A stretch of DNA of 64,000 nt from Gaeumannomyces sp. JS-464 (GCA_002197995.1 NGZR01000001.1:5642001-5706000); one strand, 5' to 3'. Counted from the stretch's first letter, positions 45,401 to 57,873 are shown. Notes: generated from the sequence alone by a model not told the origin. Numbers and translations: made by a program.

Positions 45401-47557
45401 CGTGGCAGGGGGGCTGGAGCAGGGTTGAAGTAGAGTGTCGCTATTTTCGTTTTCTGTGTTTTTCGTAGAAAGCTGGCTTGGGAAGCGTGATGATGCAGTA
45501 TGGGAACGAGTCTCTCGGGAGGCCAGGAAACACAGGCATTTATACAGTGGTCTTCCGCCTCGTTAGGAGTCCTCTTCCAGCTGCTTGTTGCATTGCAAAA
45601 GGGAGAGAAATTCATTCACGACTACCTAGAGTCTATCAATCACCAAAACTCGTTGAAGCGCGCTTGGCTGTGGCGGTGAAGCGGCTCTTGAACGGGAAAC
45701 CATTGCGTTTTCGCTCAAAGCATCACGCCTGTTATTGCTCGACGGAGATGTTCCACCGAGCCACGAATTCACTGCAGAAGCGGCGGCCTGTCGTGAAACC
45801 ACTTGGTGCTCATATGCAGCCATGAGGGGTCCAGATCCCCGGTGAATGGCAAGCGAGATCCATCCGCAAAAGAGACTCTCGATAAAGGGGCAATTCGATA
45901 ACAATCACGTGTTAAAGACGATGGATGGCATTCGCGTGGCCCTGCCGGATCGGACAATGGCGATTCCCTAGATACGCTAGACCCCACCCCCCGCCAAAGG
46001 GTAGCATCGGGTCGTCGGTGGCAGTCTTGGCTGGCAGTCACTTACTCGGTGCGGGTGAGCATGTGCTCTTGTAGCCCGGTCTTATCATGCCCGAATCCTC
46101 GGCTGGCCTGCCATTGATTTCTGGCGTACAGCCCAGGCTGAAGGATTCAGTGAATCAGGCCATTTCTTGTACAGGCCAAGCACGAATGGCCACCAAAAGT
46201 CGAGAGAGGGGTGGGGACTCGGCTGTGCATACTTCATGATGTGCGGAGAACCCCTGGACTCCTCATGCATGCAATAGAGGGGAGCTGAGAGGCATGGCGG
46301 CTGTCGTCGCGGGGTTGAACAGGAATGCGATCGGTCGGTGGGGGAGGGGAAGCAGACTGGAGCCGGCTGCTGTGGTGACTGACAGTGACACTGACTAGCG
46401 ACCAAAGCCAGACGCCTCAGCTGCCAGGGAATGTAAAAGTACAGCGGGCAGCCAGCCTATGGAACGTTGGCATTACATTGCGTTACACATTGGGGCGTGC
46501 TTGGTTCCATCGCATTGGGGGGGCCCTCGCTGTGGTTTCTCGGGGCATTTCCCGCGCATGGGCGTGGGACGCCTGCGGTCGCACCCGCCATCCCGACTTT
46601 GGCCGATAGGGGCGCTCGTGGACAATCATTGGACACGGCGTGGAGCCCGGCCTGCCGGAACCGTGCACACGCCCTGGCAAGCCAAGCTAGCTGCCGAGTC
46701 CCCAGCGTCAAGATTTTTCATCCCCATCGTCATCTACATACAGATCCATCCATCCGCCCATTCCACCGGCGCACACACGCCCACACACGCCCCCACACTC
46801 CATGGTTCGGTTCTTGCTCGTGGCCAACAGCCCGAACCGACAACAGAAAACAACAACAACAACAAGAACAGCAACCACAACGTGGACGACTTACCAGCCG
46901 CAACAACTCACAAGCAAAACTCCTCGCCGAACCGCCTGCCTGCACGTGCGCGACAGCTGGTCCGAATCTCCACACCGAGAGTGCAGCGGCGGCCTGGACT
47001 CGTCCACCCCTGTACCTGTCCCCTCTCCCCGACTGGCGCACCGGCGCCTAAGACGGGCCTGGTTGGCGCAAGCGGAGGCGGTGGGTTTGCTGTGTTCATA
47101 CCCATCCACCTCCGACCCGGACGCGGCCGCCAAGCCAAACGTGGGCCAAGCCAGCAAACACCTGGGGTGCGGTGGAGCGACTCGCTCGGCACTCTCGATT
47201 CTTTCGTCGTTCTGATCGTGCAACGACTGCGGGGGCGAGCCTGACCCAGTCCAGTCACCACCAGTCCAAGTCGAGAGCGTGTCCGAGTTTATCCCACCAT
47301 CCATTTTTGCTTTTTCTCTCCCTCCCTCGACAACGCAAACCCAACTCGAATAACAGAAGGCGAACCACGAGAACACGACCCGTATCACAACACTATAAAG
47401 AAACTACCTACCCCGCCAAAGCAGGACAGAAGCAAGAGGGGGCGGATAGATCTATGACCTAGGACCAAAACCAGGAGTCCTGGTGGTCGATCATCCACCA
47501 CCGAGAAGAGACAGGAAACCCAAATACCCAACAAGCCACCTTACTAGACTAGCAAAG
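45401..47557. other. 2.1-kb divergent intergenic region
   Basis: Upstream of the CVNH gene (-) and the orphan gene at 47558 (+). 46,840-46,920 is rich in CAA/ACAA repeats and the following part is CCACC-rich, likely a long leader. Open frames of 100-260 codons here overlap in several phases and lack motifs. Confidence 0.5.
45538..45544 (-). promoter_or_regulatory. TATA box of CVNH gene
   Basis: Minus strand reads TGTATAAATG, placing TATAAAT about 140 nt upstream of the start codon at 45400. Confidence 0.4.
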
Positions 47558-48031
47558 ATGCCGTCACAACGACCCTTCTTCCTCTCGACCGTCTTCGCCG
47601 CCTTCCGCCAGCAGACCGCCACCACCAGCCTGGCAACCACCACATCACAACCGAGCAAGCAAACCACATCCTCCTCATATTCCACAGCGGCCGCGGCCGC
47701 AGCCGCAGCCGCTAGGAGCGTGCAGCAGTCGGCCGCCAATGCCTCATCATCATCACAACAACAACCGGCAGCGGCAGCAGGAGGCCCCGCAACGCCAGCC
47801 CCGCAGCAGTCCTCCCCCTCCTCATCAGCGCACTCGCCCGTCCCGATCCCCTGCCCCGGCCGCCGGCGCGGCAGCGACAGCAGCACCGAGGGGTTCCGCA
47901 ACGTCCGCGGCGCCGACAAGTGGTACATCGGCGGCCGGACCGCCACGGGCGAGGAGCGCTTCTTCAAGCTCGGCGTCATGCGTCGCGTGCGCAGCAACGA
48001 CCGGCTCAGCCTCGACAAGCTGAGTTTATGA
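47558..48031 (+). CDS. Conserved fungal protein of unknown function
   Basis: 157 aa, single exon, starting MPSQRPFFLSTVFAAFRQQT. Residues about 22-105 are low complexity (Thr/Ser, then an Ala run of about nine, Gln, Pro), probably disordered. The last about 50 residues are well formed: GSDSSTEGFRNVRGADKWYI, GGRTATGEERFFKLGVMRR, VRSNDRLSLDKLSL. That C-terminal block reads like a conserved motif of small filamentous-fungal proteins; I cannot name a family. The N-terminal FLSTVF segment could be a weak mitochondrial presequence. The start is the first ATG in frame after a stop-free leader. Confidence 0.65.
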   Translation: MPSQRPFFLSTVFAAFRQQTATTSLATTTSQPSKQTTSSSYSTAAAAAAAAARSVQQSAANASSSSQQQPAAAAGGPATPAPQQSSPSSSAHSPVPIPCPGRRRGSDSSTEGFRNVRGADKWYIGGRTATGEERFFKLGVMRRVRSNDRLSLDKLSL

Positions 48032-49222
48032 GACCGACCAGGAGCGAGAAGCAAATTTGCAATTCAAGGAGGATGGGGATAAACAAAAAAAAAAAAAAAA
48101 AGTACTTTCGATTGTGATTATTTGCCCTGGCTTGGTATCATCATCGGTTCATTGTCCGTCCTCTTTGCATCCTCACAGGGATGGGCCGATTCTTGTTGAA
48201 AGACAGGATGGACTTTTTAACGTTCACCACTTCTCCCCCTTACCCACCCAACGCCGGCCTCGATGCTACTTGGGACAAGAGAGTTGGGGCGACTTCTGCT
48301 TCACTGTTCGGTGCATACCGCGGACTGTTATGGGATACATGGCGTTTACAGGTTAGGGAATAAGGACCACAGGAGTCCAGTGCATTTGCTAGGGACGGAC
48401 GATTTACGAAAGATGGCAGTTGGGTGTGCATTTTCTGACAAAGGCGATAGCTTGCGGGGCACAGCTCATAGGCAGGGCTCCGTCGTGAGTTCACTTGGAG
48501 GAGCGAGGTATCTGCCTACCTACATACTGGCCTGTGAAACCTCGCGGGCTACAGGGACTCACCTAGATAGGCAGGTAACTGGGAGTTTCCCCTTGGTGGT
48601 GGTAGCTCAGGGCGAAACACCCACCGCAGTGAAATCACTCTTCCCCAAAGAGGAGAACAAGAGATAGCGGAGTTGTCTTTCCAAAGATTCACCACTGGTC
48701 TTGCGGATGCTGGGCTGTCGTCAAGCCATGCCATGCCGAAACGTGCATATGTTCCGTACGCTAGTCGATAGGGCAAGCCTCTCTACCCTGTTGCATTGCT
48801 CCACGTAGTCAGGGATCTGTTGCATGCCTCTGAAGCTGCATACAGCAAGCCGCTATACCACGTCCAGAAACAACGGTGGCTTGCAGACACCTGGGGGTGA
48901 CTCATCTGAGCGCCCAAGGGCCGTAGCTGAGGCTTCAAGATTGTTGGTGTAATGTAGCCTTTGATTCGTCATCGTAGAGAGTACCTCAAATGCGATCCTG
49001 CATGGTCGTCGAGATGTAACCCAACCAACCCAAGACTGCGGATATCTACCCATCTCCCTATGCACTCTATAGCCTCTAATATCTGGGCCCACTCGAGGAA
49101 CAACAAAGTTTCATGCAAGCTGATCCGACATCCTATAGAGTGTAATCTGCCGTGGCTCCTCCCACGGGCAGACAAGATGATAGGTCAAGAACCGTGAGAC
49201 CCCCATTTCCCTTCCCCGCGCT
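48032..49222. other. 1.2-kb convergent 3' region
   Basis: Between the orphan gene (+) and ALG10 (-). Contains 17 A at 48085-48101 soon after the orphan stop codon, within its likely 3' UTR. No gene supported. Confidence 0.5.
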
Positions 49223-51760
49223 TCACCACAAAAACGCTGCAGCCGACCCTCATCCAAGACGTTACCCTCCGCATCCCTCCAGACGTAGGGACGGTAGATG
49301 AACATGTACATGGTGGCGACGTTGATGGCCGCGAACCAGGCCGTCTCGACGAACAGGCGCAGGTCGACCCTCTGACCCAGCCAGTTGAGGGCAACCAGGG
49401 GGCCGAAGGCGCCGCGGCGGCTGGCCGTCTCGACTTTGGCGGCTCCGGTTCCGGCTTGGGTGCCGCCGTCGCCGCCGTGGTAAAGGGGCCCAGGGGCGTG
49501 TCCTCCCTGCAGTCGTGCAGCTTCCAGGCCGGCACGAGGATCCTCCACATGACCCAGGGCACGATGAAGTAGCGCGGCTCGACCAGGGGCGCCGTCACGA
49601 GCGAGAGCGCCGTCGCCAGCAGCCAGAGGAGAGCCGTGGACAGCGGCTGGGCGCTCCGCTGCGAGGCGGAGCTGGGTCCTTGGAGGGTCTCTGGTGCGAC
49701 ATCAGCGCTGTTGACCTCTTTCACCACAGTGCGGGCGATTTTCTCGGCGTCGTCGGTGGCCGAGCCCTTTGCGGCAGCACGGTCTTTAGAGGGGCTGGAG
49801 GGGCTGGAGTGGTAGGACTGCACGCGATCGGGGATTTCTCCGGAGCAGTTGAAGGAGCGTAGCGGGCAACTGCGGCATGTGGTCTCGGCCAAGCCCAGGG
49901 GGAGCACCCGCAAAGAAGCTGCCAGCAGAGGCGCTGGCAAATGACGTAGGCCGGAACTAGCAGATACTTCGCCGCCGGGTGCTTGAGGATCGTGTACCGG
50001 AACACGTAGAACATGAAATGCCTGTTATCCGCCAACGTGAAAGGGTGGATGATGGTGTTCCAGTGGACAATGGCAGCGGCTGTGATAACCGAGACACCCA
50101 ACAAGAGGAGTGATATCATAATCTTGAAACTGTCCCAGGCAATGTGAGGCGACTGAAAATGCTGGACACCGCATGGGCAAGGCAAGTAGATGCCATTCTT
50201 AATGGGTTGCTTGCGCATGTTCCGGGGTAGGCGGCTCGCCGCTCGATAGAGAGACGACAGGATGGGAACCACGTAGGCGACAAGAAGCGGCGCGGAGAAG
50301 AAGATGAATAGGGGCCAGATGTACAGCATTTGAGCCAGATGGATAGTGGCGACGTGGTTCGATTTGTCGCCTGCGGGAGAAGGCGACACAAGAATACTGT
50401 CAGCTAGGACGGTCAAGAAAATCATGTCTCCGGGATGGGGCAGATACTGACCAAGGACGACGCCGCCGTTCCAGGCTACAAAGCCGCCAAAGATACCCAG
50501 GAGAATGACCTCAGGCCAGACTCGCAGCAGAACCCGAGGCAGGTTGCAAAAGACGGCAACGACAAGACTGGTCGCCAGCAAGATGATGTCTATGCCCAAG
50601 ATGTCAGATACGCACGAGAGTTGGGAGATCAACGACGAGCGAGGCAGGCACGGGAAGACTCGTACCGAAAAAGGTTGCATCTGCCAGCGACGGGTCGTGA
50701 ATTTTCCCAGATGCCCAGTGCCAGAAATAAGCTCGAGGCCAAGACCTGAAAGCTTCCTCTAGCCGGTTGCTCGGCGGGTCTTCCTGAGAGGGAGCCTTCG
50801 TATCCTCTTGTGAGGACTCGGAGGCCGGCAGGGACTTGACAGCGTGAATAGCCTCGAGGCCCCCAAAGTAGATGACCACCCAGAAGACGTTGGTCTGCCT
50901 CATAGCGAGCGCGTGGACGCCGGCCCAGAGCGCCATCGCGGCCCGTCGAACCGATACCCCATCCGCAGAGTGGGCGACACGGTCGAGATGTATCTTATAC
51001 GCGTTCAGGACCGCCACCAAGGACCACAGGTCTGTGTAGTAGAGGCCCGAAGAAGAAGATAGCGGGGAACATGGCGACGTTGAAGGCCGAGTGGAGCGCG
51101 TAGAGCGAAGGCCAGGGGGACGCAGCTTCCCCGTCCCTCTTGGGGGATGCTCGGCGCTCGAGCCATTGGCGACAGTCCGCAAACAAGTACGCGATAGCAA
51201 AGATCGCCAAGGCGTTGGTCTCGCGAAGAGTGGCAGTCAGGTTCTCGAGGGAGCCAAAGCCGCCCACCAAGCCGCAGACAACGCGTCGGACCCAACCCGA
51301 CTTGTCGATGATGAGATAGCTTATGATATAGCTATACAGGATAGCTTGTCAGCTTAAGAAGCCCACGACACTGTAACGATGGTGGATGCGCTTACAGTCC
51401 AGGAGGGGTGGTGATCTTGTCATCCCATTCGCGCCATCTACCCGCTAGGTAGCGCACGGCTTGGGGGACGTGGAACACCTCGTCCTATCCCCGTGCGTTA
51501 GGATCAGGGACGTGTTGCGGGAGCGGCAAGAGTGTGTGGTTTGAGAATCTTACCAGATACGGCTCAGCCACATTCGAATTCACCACGCGCAGCCAGATAG
51601 CAGGCAGGACAAAGAGAAGGACTAGGCCGGCCCGATACAGGAGTGTTGGGATATAGATCTCGCGGGGATTGCGGCCGACGGTAAAGAGAGAGCAAAGCGC
51701 CACAGCCAACGCAATGCTGAGGCTGGCCTTGGGCACAAGGCCAAACAGCGGCAGGTCCAT
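49223..51760 (-). CDS. ALG10: Dol-P-Glc:Glc2Man9GlcNAc2-PP-Dol alpha-1,2-glucosyltransferase
   Basis: ER GT59 enzyme adding the terminal glucose to the N-glycan precursor. Four exons: 51760-51554, 51484-51396, 51331-50666, 50589-49223 (introns 69, 64, 76 nt). Hallmarks: [96 protein letters not shown] and the tail [19 protein letters not shown]. About 12 membrane helices. Four frame defects: one (+1 or -2) at 51045-51059, and apparent single missing bases at GGGGG 49898-49902, GGG 49458-49460 and AAAAA 49230-49234. The last determines the end: with it the protein ends QRFMW, the usual ALG10 ending, at TGA 49223-49225; without it a different tail follows. The repaired length is 776 aa. Identity is certain, exact frame inferred. 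Confidence 0.88.
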
Positions 51761-52503
51761 GGTGAGGAAGGGCCAGCGCGGGAACCAGAAGATACAGAAA
51801 AGGAATGACTTGGATGTTCAATGGGTAAACATTTCCTGGAATGAAGACGAGAACATGGAAACAGAAGAGCAGACGAAAAAATGTGTGGAAAAAGAAAAGA
51901 AAAAAGTGTGCTTTCACCAATGCTTTCACCAAGCCTGCGCCCGTGATACTGTTGCCGTCGCGCAGGCAGGTTTGGCGAGTCGCAGAAAGCGATAGCTGTG
52001 GAATTGGAATCGAGTTTCCGTCTTGGGTGGTGAAGTGGTCTCTCTGGAAAAGGAAAGAGCACGGACCACATCAAAATCACTGCGTGCCTGTCCCCCCCTG
52101 AGCACCAGTCCCTTTAGCTAGCACCGTTGAGGAGAGAATCATTTCAGACCAGATGACATCGGCCGTTGAATGGAATACAATGACAGCGGGTGTCCGTACC
52201 TAGACAACAGAGCAGCGACTCAACCCAATGCTCCAGAATCAGAGTTGCTATGCCCTCGAACCATGAACCCCTGCACCTAATAATGTGATCCATCAGCGGC
52301 TACCAAATTTGCCTGAAGCGATCATTAGACATAGACAGAGAAGCATACGTATATTAGAGGAACCGTCCAGCTGTTTGAATCTTTAATATGAGGTCTATTG
52401 ATCCGGAAGCGCTTTATTATAACTTCTCGCTGGCTTACACTCTAGCCTCCAACATTCCAAGATCCCGATTCCTTACTCAGCGGCATATACGACACGAGAG
52501 AGT
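51761..52503. other. Spacer between ALG10 and QCR10
   Basis: About 740 nt of moderately AT-rich sequence: ALG10 upstream region and QCR10 3' region, both on the minus strand. No other feature supported. Confidence 0.5.
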
Positions 52504-53439
52504 TTAGAATGGCTGTGAGTCGAGAGGTCAGCAATAAGTTCGAAGAAGGCAATGAAAGCAACGACATCAGCTCCCGTAAACTCACGTTGTCCGAAGCGGG
52601 GATCTCCTGGTCCGTAGTACTTGGCCAGCGGGGGGAAGACCTAGAGAGAGAGAGAGAGTCGGTGTTAGAAGAAACTCAGGCGGCCCTGCAGTGCTCGAAA
52701 AGGATGGACCAAGAAGAGACGTACACTCAGAACGTCCTTCTGGACCCTTGGGATACCCGAAGCGAAGAAGATGACAGCACCGAGGGCGACAGCGCCAATC
52801 CACCCGCCCTCATGCCACTACAATAGGAAACGCCACGTTAGCCACGCTTCCTCCGTCTTTCGTATCCTAACCACCGGACTGGCTGAGCATTGGAACGCGC
52901 GACTGCCAGGCAGGGGGAACATATGCAGGCGCTCCGCGTGGGTTTCGTAGTCCACCATCTAGCAAACCCAACCCTGTCGCCGCTCGCCGTAGCCCTCCGC
53001 TGCCAACAAAGGGGCTGAGATCGGACTAGCACGTACAGTCCGACGGCCTGCTTCATGGTGAAGCCATGGAAGTTGGGCTGGTAGTGGTACCTGCGCGACA
53101 GAGTTGGCAGGTTAGTTGGCGTCCATTCTTTCCCGAGGTTTCGTTCGGTTCGGTCGTTCGGTGCGGTCCATCCGGTCAGCCGTCGATTAGGCACTCCAAA
53201 GTAGAGGCAGCATCGGCGACGGAGCTTCACAGGTGATCTTCGGGAAGCATTTGGCTTACTTGGGAGCGAAGGGGCTCCGGTAGGAGTCGGGCTAGAGGCA
53301 GAGAGATCAACTGTCAGCACAAACTGAAGCTCGTGACAATCGCGCGAGGGGCTTCGAGCCCCAATTCCAAGACACCACGACAGGAAGGGAGAGAGCAAGT
53401 GAAATCAGGACATGCAATGGTACATACTTGGCCGAGCAT
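52504..53439 (-). CDS. QCR10: Cytochrome b-c1 complex subunit 10 (QCR10-like)
   Basis: Small single-helix subunit of mitochondrial complex III. Six short exons: 53439-53428 (12 nt), 53291-53260, 53090-53037, 52817-52725, 52640-52586, 52512-52504 (9 nt incl. stop); about 84 aa in an almost 1-kb gene. The product begins MLGQPDSYRSPFAPKYHY, continues QPNFHGFTMKQAVGL, has the helix WIGAVALGAVIFFASGIPRV and ends EIPASDNPF, the characteristic QCR10 C-terminus. Two frame anomalies: exon 3 with donor GTACGT at 53036 leaves phase 2 where exon 4 needs phase 0 (or a poorer GTGCTA donor is used), and exon 5 has one base too many (or two too few) near 52606. Splice sites otherwise fit well. A small complex I subunit is the main alternative. 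Confidence 0.6.
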
Positions 53440-53970
53440 TTTGATATCTAGGAGCTGCACAGCTTGGTTGCGACTCAATGGGTGTCTGGGGAACTGTAAA
53501 GCGGCTTTCCAGCTTCGAGGTTTGTCGCGCAACTTTGACGCACAAGCGGGTGAAGCCGGCATACAGAATGCTGCCTGAGGCTTCAGGGAGCTGTTCCGGG
53601 CGCCAACCATGCCACCACCCGAGCAGGGATCCAATGGTGACAGCGCTGTGGGTGGGGTTGCACACGAAGTGGGGTGTCTTTGAGTTCACGTGATGGCGGG
53701 ATCTCCCCGTTGGCCAGGGTCTCTCCGCAGATGCAGGCATCGAGGGACCTGAGCTTCATGCAATCCCGCTTCACCACTTTTCGCGCTTTGTCCAACCAAG
53801 TGATCTCGTCGCAACTCCACTGCCAATCAAACACGATGGGATCTTTCGCGCCTCTCAGCTAGGAACTTGCCTCCAGGCAGGCGCATCCAAAGACGCATCG
53901 AACCCTCCCTTCACCCACCGCCGACACCCTCCCCAACCTAAGAGGAAGATCATTGATCCGAGAGACTGGC
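53440..53970. other. Divergent promoter region QCR10 / MED4
   Basis: About 530 nt between divergent start codons; must hold both promoters. No clear TATA box, as is usual for housekeeping genes. Confidence 0.5.
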
Positions 53971-55190
53971 ATGGACGCTGTCATTGATATGCGCTTCGAG
54001 CGCGTCGAAAAGGCCCTGGGCGCCCTGATCGACTCTATATCCAAGTACAATCCTTCCATCTCGCGCGTGAGCGATCTCGTGCTCGCCGACAAGGAGCTTC
54101 AAGATGGACTACGAAATGGTGAGCAAACACTTGCGCTTGCCCAGCGTTTCCCTGCCCAAAGGAAGGCGAGGAATGACCCGGCTGACGTGCCATTACCATG
54201 TAGTCCAAAGACACCAAAACAATGTCCTCCGCATACACAAGTTGAAGGCAACTACCGCCAGCCTTGACGCCCAGATCCGCTCCACCCTGGAGGTGCTCGC
54301 GTCGACACGCAAGGACATGACGGCGACACCCTCAACCGTTTTCCCCGATAGCTTGCCGAACCCAATCTCGTTTGAGGAGCTGCTCGGATTCGCCCGCCGG
54401 ATCAGCAAGACAACCCTGCCGCCCCCCGGCGTCACTAATGGTGTTGACCTCGATGGGACCGGTGGCGACATAACACCTGGAGGAGGACCGGCAATCTTGA
54501 CGACGGGCAGGATGCTGGCGCATCCACTCCAGCAGGTCCAGTACCCCAGACGCCTACGGGCGCCGTCTCTGTCGCGGCGACACCTACGCCTATGTCCGCG
54601 GTAGTCAATGGCGGCGTAGGGACCCCGGCTCCCGGCACACCGAGCAACGTCAGGCACGATTCCGCCATGCCTGATGCCCAACCACAGCAACAGCAATTGC
54701 CACAGGCAGGTGGTGGTGTCAACAGCAGCGAGGCCGGTGGGGGAAATGACAAGAACGTGTTACCAGAGCTTTTCAGCCAGTGGATGAACCCGCACACTGG
54801 CGCCATCTTCCTTCCCTGGCCCCATGAGGACCAGATCCGCATGGGGGCTTGGCTGCAAATCAGTCCCTGGCTGATCGTGGAATCGACGCCAAGGGCTACG
54901 ACCCGGCAGAGGAAGAGAGGCTAGCGGCCGAGTCCGCAGCCGAGGCAAAAAGGCTGGAGGAGGAGCGGGCCGAGGCGGAGAGGAAAGCCATGGCCGAGCG
55001 GGAGGCGCGCGCCAGGCAAGAGATGGAGAGGCGTAGGGCACAGCAACGCGAGATGGAGCAACGCGACGCCCTGCTCCGGGGATCGGCCGGGAGCGGCGCT
55101 CAGTCGCCCACTGCAACAAGCCCCACCGTAAAGAAGCAGTTCCAGTTCACTGCGTTCGACGACGACGACGACTCTGACAACTCGGACTAA
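53971..55190 (+). CDS. MED4: Mediator complex subunit 4
   Basis: Middle-module subunit of the RNA polymerase II Mediator. Two exons: 53971-54118 and 54204-55190; intron 85 nt (GTGAGC, branch GCTGAC, TGTAG). It starts MDAVIDMRFERVEKALGALI with the coiled-coil SISKYNPSISRVSDLVLADK and NVLRIHKLKATTASLDAQIR, then PNPISFEELLGFARRISKTT, the Med4 signature. A Pro/Thr/Gln-rich linker follows, then LFSQWMNPHTGAIFLPWPHE and a charged helix (EEERLAAESAAEAKRLEEER) with an acidic end DDDDDSDNSD. Two bases appear missing: GGG at 54505-54507 and the G run at 54843-54847. The repaired product is 378 aa. Identity secure from the intact N-terminal 150 residues. Confidence 0.9.
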
Positions 55191-55826
55191 GCTCAACCTT
55201 CGCGCTCGCTGGAAAGCGGCCCGAAAAGAGTATATACGACGCGAAACAACGGCACCATTAATGTGCTCCCTGGGGAGGCCATAGCGGCTTGGATGCATTT
55301 TAGGAAAACAATTGATATCGAGCCCTATCTCACAATATCCCACTATCATTTTCTTAATCGCCTTTGCGCCTTTTAGCGAGCCCCCGAGTCTTTGAAAGTG
55401 CACGTGGATATACTGTTAAGCAGTGGTAAACGCAAACTTGTCTATGGCCGGCGCCCTTCATTCCTCTCGAGGATTCTTCGAACAAAACACTAAATGCACC
55501 GACATGCACGCCAGAGCAGATAAAACGAAGATATGAAAAAAAAAAAAAAAACAGGCCATGCCCATTCAATATGAAAAAGCGGAAAACCCTACTGCTCGGC
55601 GCCGAATTTGATAGGCCGTCAAGCCGAAGCTCCTCCCTTGCCCCCTTTTTTTGTCGTTTCTCCTTGACCCACATAAAACACTGAAGGGGAATTTCGCTCG
55701 TCTGCTGCCAAAAGGGTAGTATTTCATACAGTTGAGTTTCTCAAAAATCGTACAACGACACAGTCGTCTGTGATCGTTTGTTCAAAAGCAGCCGCCGCAG
55801 GTCCGGCGCTAGGTAATTCTCGTCCT
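55191..55826. other. Convergent 3' region MED4 / TM9SF
   Basis: About 640 nt with 16 A at 55536-55551. Two convergent 3' UTRs; no other feature. Confidence 0.5.
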
Positions 55827-57873
55827 CTAATCGATCTTGATCGAGGAATAGATCTTCCGGGTGAACCACCAGCTGGCGAAGAAGCCAATAGAGCCTGCAG
55901 GAAGGTCAGTAAGGGTGATCTTGCAGGACACAAGTCAAAAATGCGCCGAGGGCACGGGAAATGGGGTTCAATAACGTACCGGAAAGAATAAAGAAGAGGA
56001 AGGCGATCAGCATGCTGTACCCGAGGTAGACAACGCTACCGGCAAGCCCAGCGAGGGATAGCGAGCCGATCCAGTAAATCATGGCGTGGCCAAAGATGTA
56101 GAAGGCGCTGGTTCCGGCGGCGAAGAAAGACCGCCACTGCCAGTGGTAGTCCTCAGAGCAAAGCAGGAAGTAGACCATGAGGATGGTGACCGAGGCCGTG
56201 GTCACAGCCATGAGACCAAAGCAAAGGAAAAGGAAGCCAAACATGTAATAGATGCGACTGAACCAGATGGAGCTCATGATGAAGTAGAGCTCGACAAAGA
56301 TGACCACAAAGGGCAGCAGTCCGACAAGGAGCATGCTGGGGATCGGGCGCAGGTACCCGGCGGCGGGCGGGATCTGGCGGGGGATCTGGTTGGTGCGCAC
56401 GGGCGGCTCCAGGGCCGAGTGCCGGAAGCCGAGGAAAGAGCCTCCGACCGAGAGGGGGACCGAGACGACGAACCATATGGTGACGATGACGAGCATTGTG
56501 CCAAAGGGCACCGCGCCCGACGACTGCTTGGCCCATAGGAACAGGTTGAGGAGGAAAAAGGTGGCGAAAACGATGCTGGGGACAAGCACGGGCGTCAGGG
56601 CGATGTTGAGCTTCCACTTTTCGCCCCCAAACGACTTGTACACGCGCGCCGAGACGTAACCGCTGGCGGCGCTCAGAACGGTGCATGACAGGACAAGGAT
56701 GGTGGCGAGCGAGCCGCGGCTAGACGGCGACAGGAACCCGAGCATGGCGAAGACGATGGTGACGCCCGTCATCATGAAGAGCTGCACGCCCGTGCCGAGG
56801 AAGACGGACAGCAGCAGCGGGTGCGAGGGCGTGCGGAAGACGTCGCCGTGCACCAGCTTCCAGCCAGAGTCCTCCTGCACGCCATCCTCGACGGAGCCAC
56901 CGTCGGCGCCCGAGAGGTCGTCGAGGTTGATGGAGTCGAGGCGGTTGTAGCGCGCGATGTCCTTGCGCAGCGCGCGCACGAGGATGCCCATGACGGTCGA
57001 GACGAGCACCATGACGATGACGGACGAGTTGATGAGCGAGAACCAGTGGATCTTGGGGTCGAACACGCGCAGGTACTTGTCCCATCGCGTCGCCCAGACG
57101 GTGGGGGACTCGACCCACTTGACGGTGTATGAGAACTTGACGTTGGTGTCGCCGTCCTCGCTGAGCACCATCGGGTCGTGGTTCGGCGAGCAGTCGGGTA
57201 TGCTGCCGCCGTAGTTCAGCGACTGCGGCGCAACGCGGACGCCAACCACACGCAGCTGGTCCTCCTTGCCGCTGACTTTGTGGTAGTCGATCACAATGTT
57301 GTAATGGTTGTTGAGCTGCGCGGCGCCCGTCGTGTCCGTCTGCCCAAGGGCAAAGCCCTGGTTGTTGTATGTGACACCAGGCTCTGCCATCTCTGGGGGA
57401 GCCGTCATGCCGTCTGGCAGCATCTGGCCGGCAGGCAGACCATCCACAAGCCAGTTGATGCTGTAGCCCTGCTCGATCTTGCGGTTTACAAACTTGGCCG
57501 AGCCCAGCTCGTACGTTTTTGCGCAAAGCGGGTTGCACTTGACGTCTTTTGCCATCTTGATCTCGAAGATCGACGTCTTTATCCTATCGCCGAACAGAAT
57601 GCTGCCTAGGCTCTCGCTGACGCTTTCGGGGTTCTCGGGCCCGCACATGTTGAATAGGGGGTGGTAGTAGTCGTACGACACGACCGAGTGCAACATCGAG
57701 TCTTGCGGAGACGCTATCGGCTTGATCGTGTTGACGTAGAGGGGCACTTTGTCGCCGGGCTTGTAGGAGGTTGGCGCAACGCCGGGGAGGTAGAAGGCCG
57801 ATGCGAGCTGCGGCAGCGTCAAGGCCGCGGCCGCGAGCAGCGCCGACGACGGCGCGCCATCGCGTAGTTGCAT
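55827..57873 (-). CDS. Transmembrane 9 superfamily protein (EMP70/nonaspanin)
   Basis: Golgi/endosomal nine-helix protein of the TM9SF/EMP70 family, involved in sorting and adhesion. Two exons: 57873-55980 and 55894-55827, intron 85 nt (GTACGT..CTGCAG); 653 aa. An N-terminal signal peptide (LLAAAALTLPQLASAFYLPG) leads into the lumenal domain (YKPGDKVPLYVNTIKP; YYHPLFNMCGPENPESVSES; SLGSILFGDRI). The first helix follows HWFSLINSSVIVMVLVST. Then come HGDVFRTPSHPLLLSVFLGT, GSLATILVLSCTVLSAASGY, FLGFRHSALEPPVRTNQIPR, PFVVIFVELYFIMSSIW and YHWQWRSFFAAGTSAFYIFG. Exon 2 restores the family end GFFASWWFTRKIYSSIKID with a KxD Golgi-retention-type terminus. Intact frame throughout. Confidence 0.95.
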
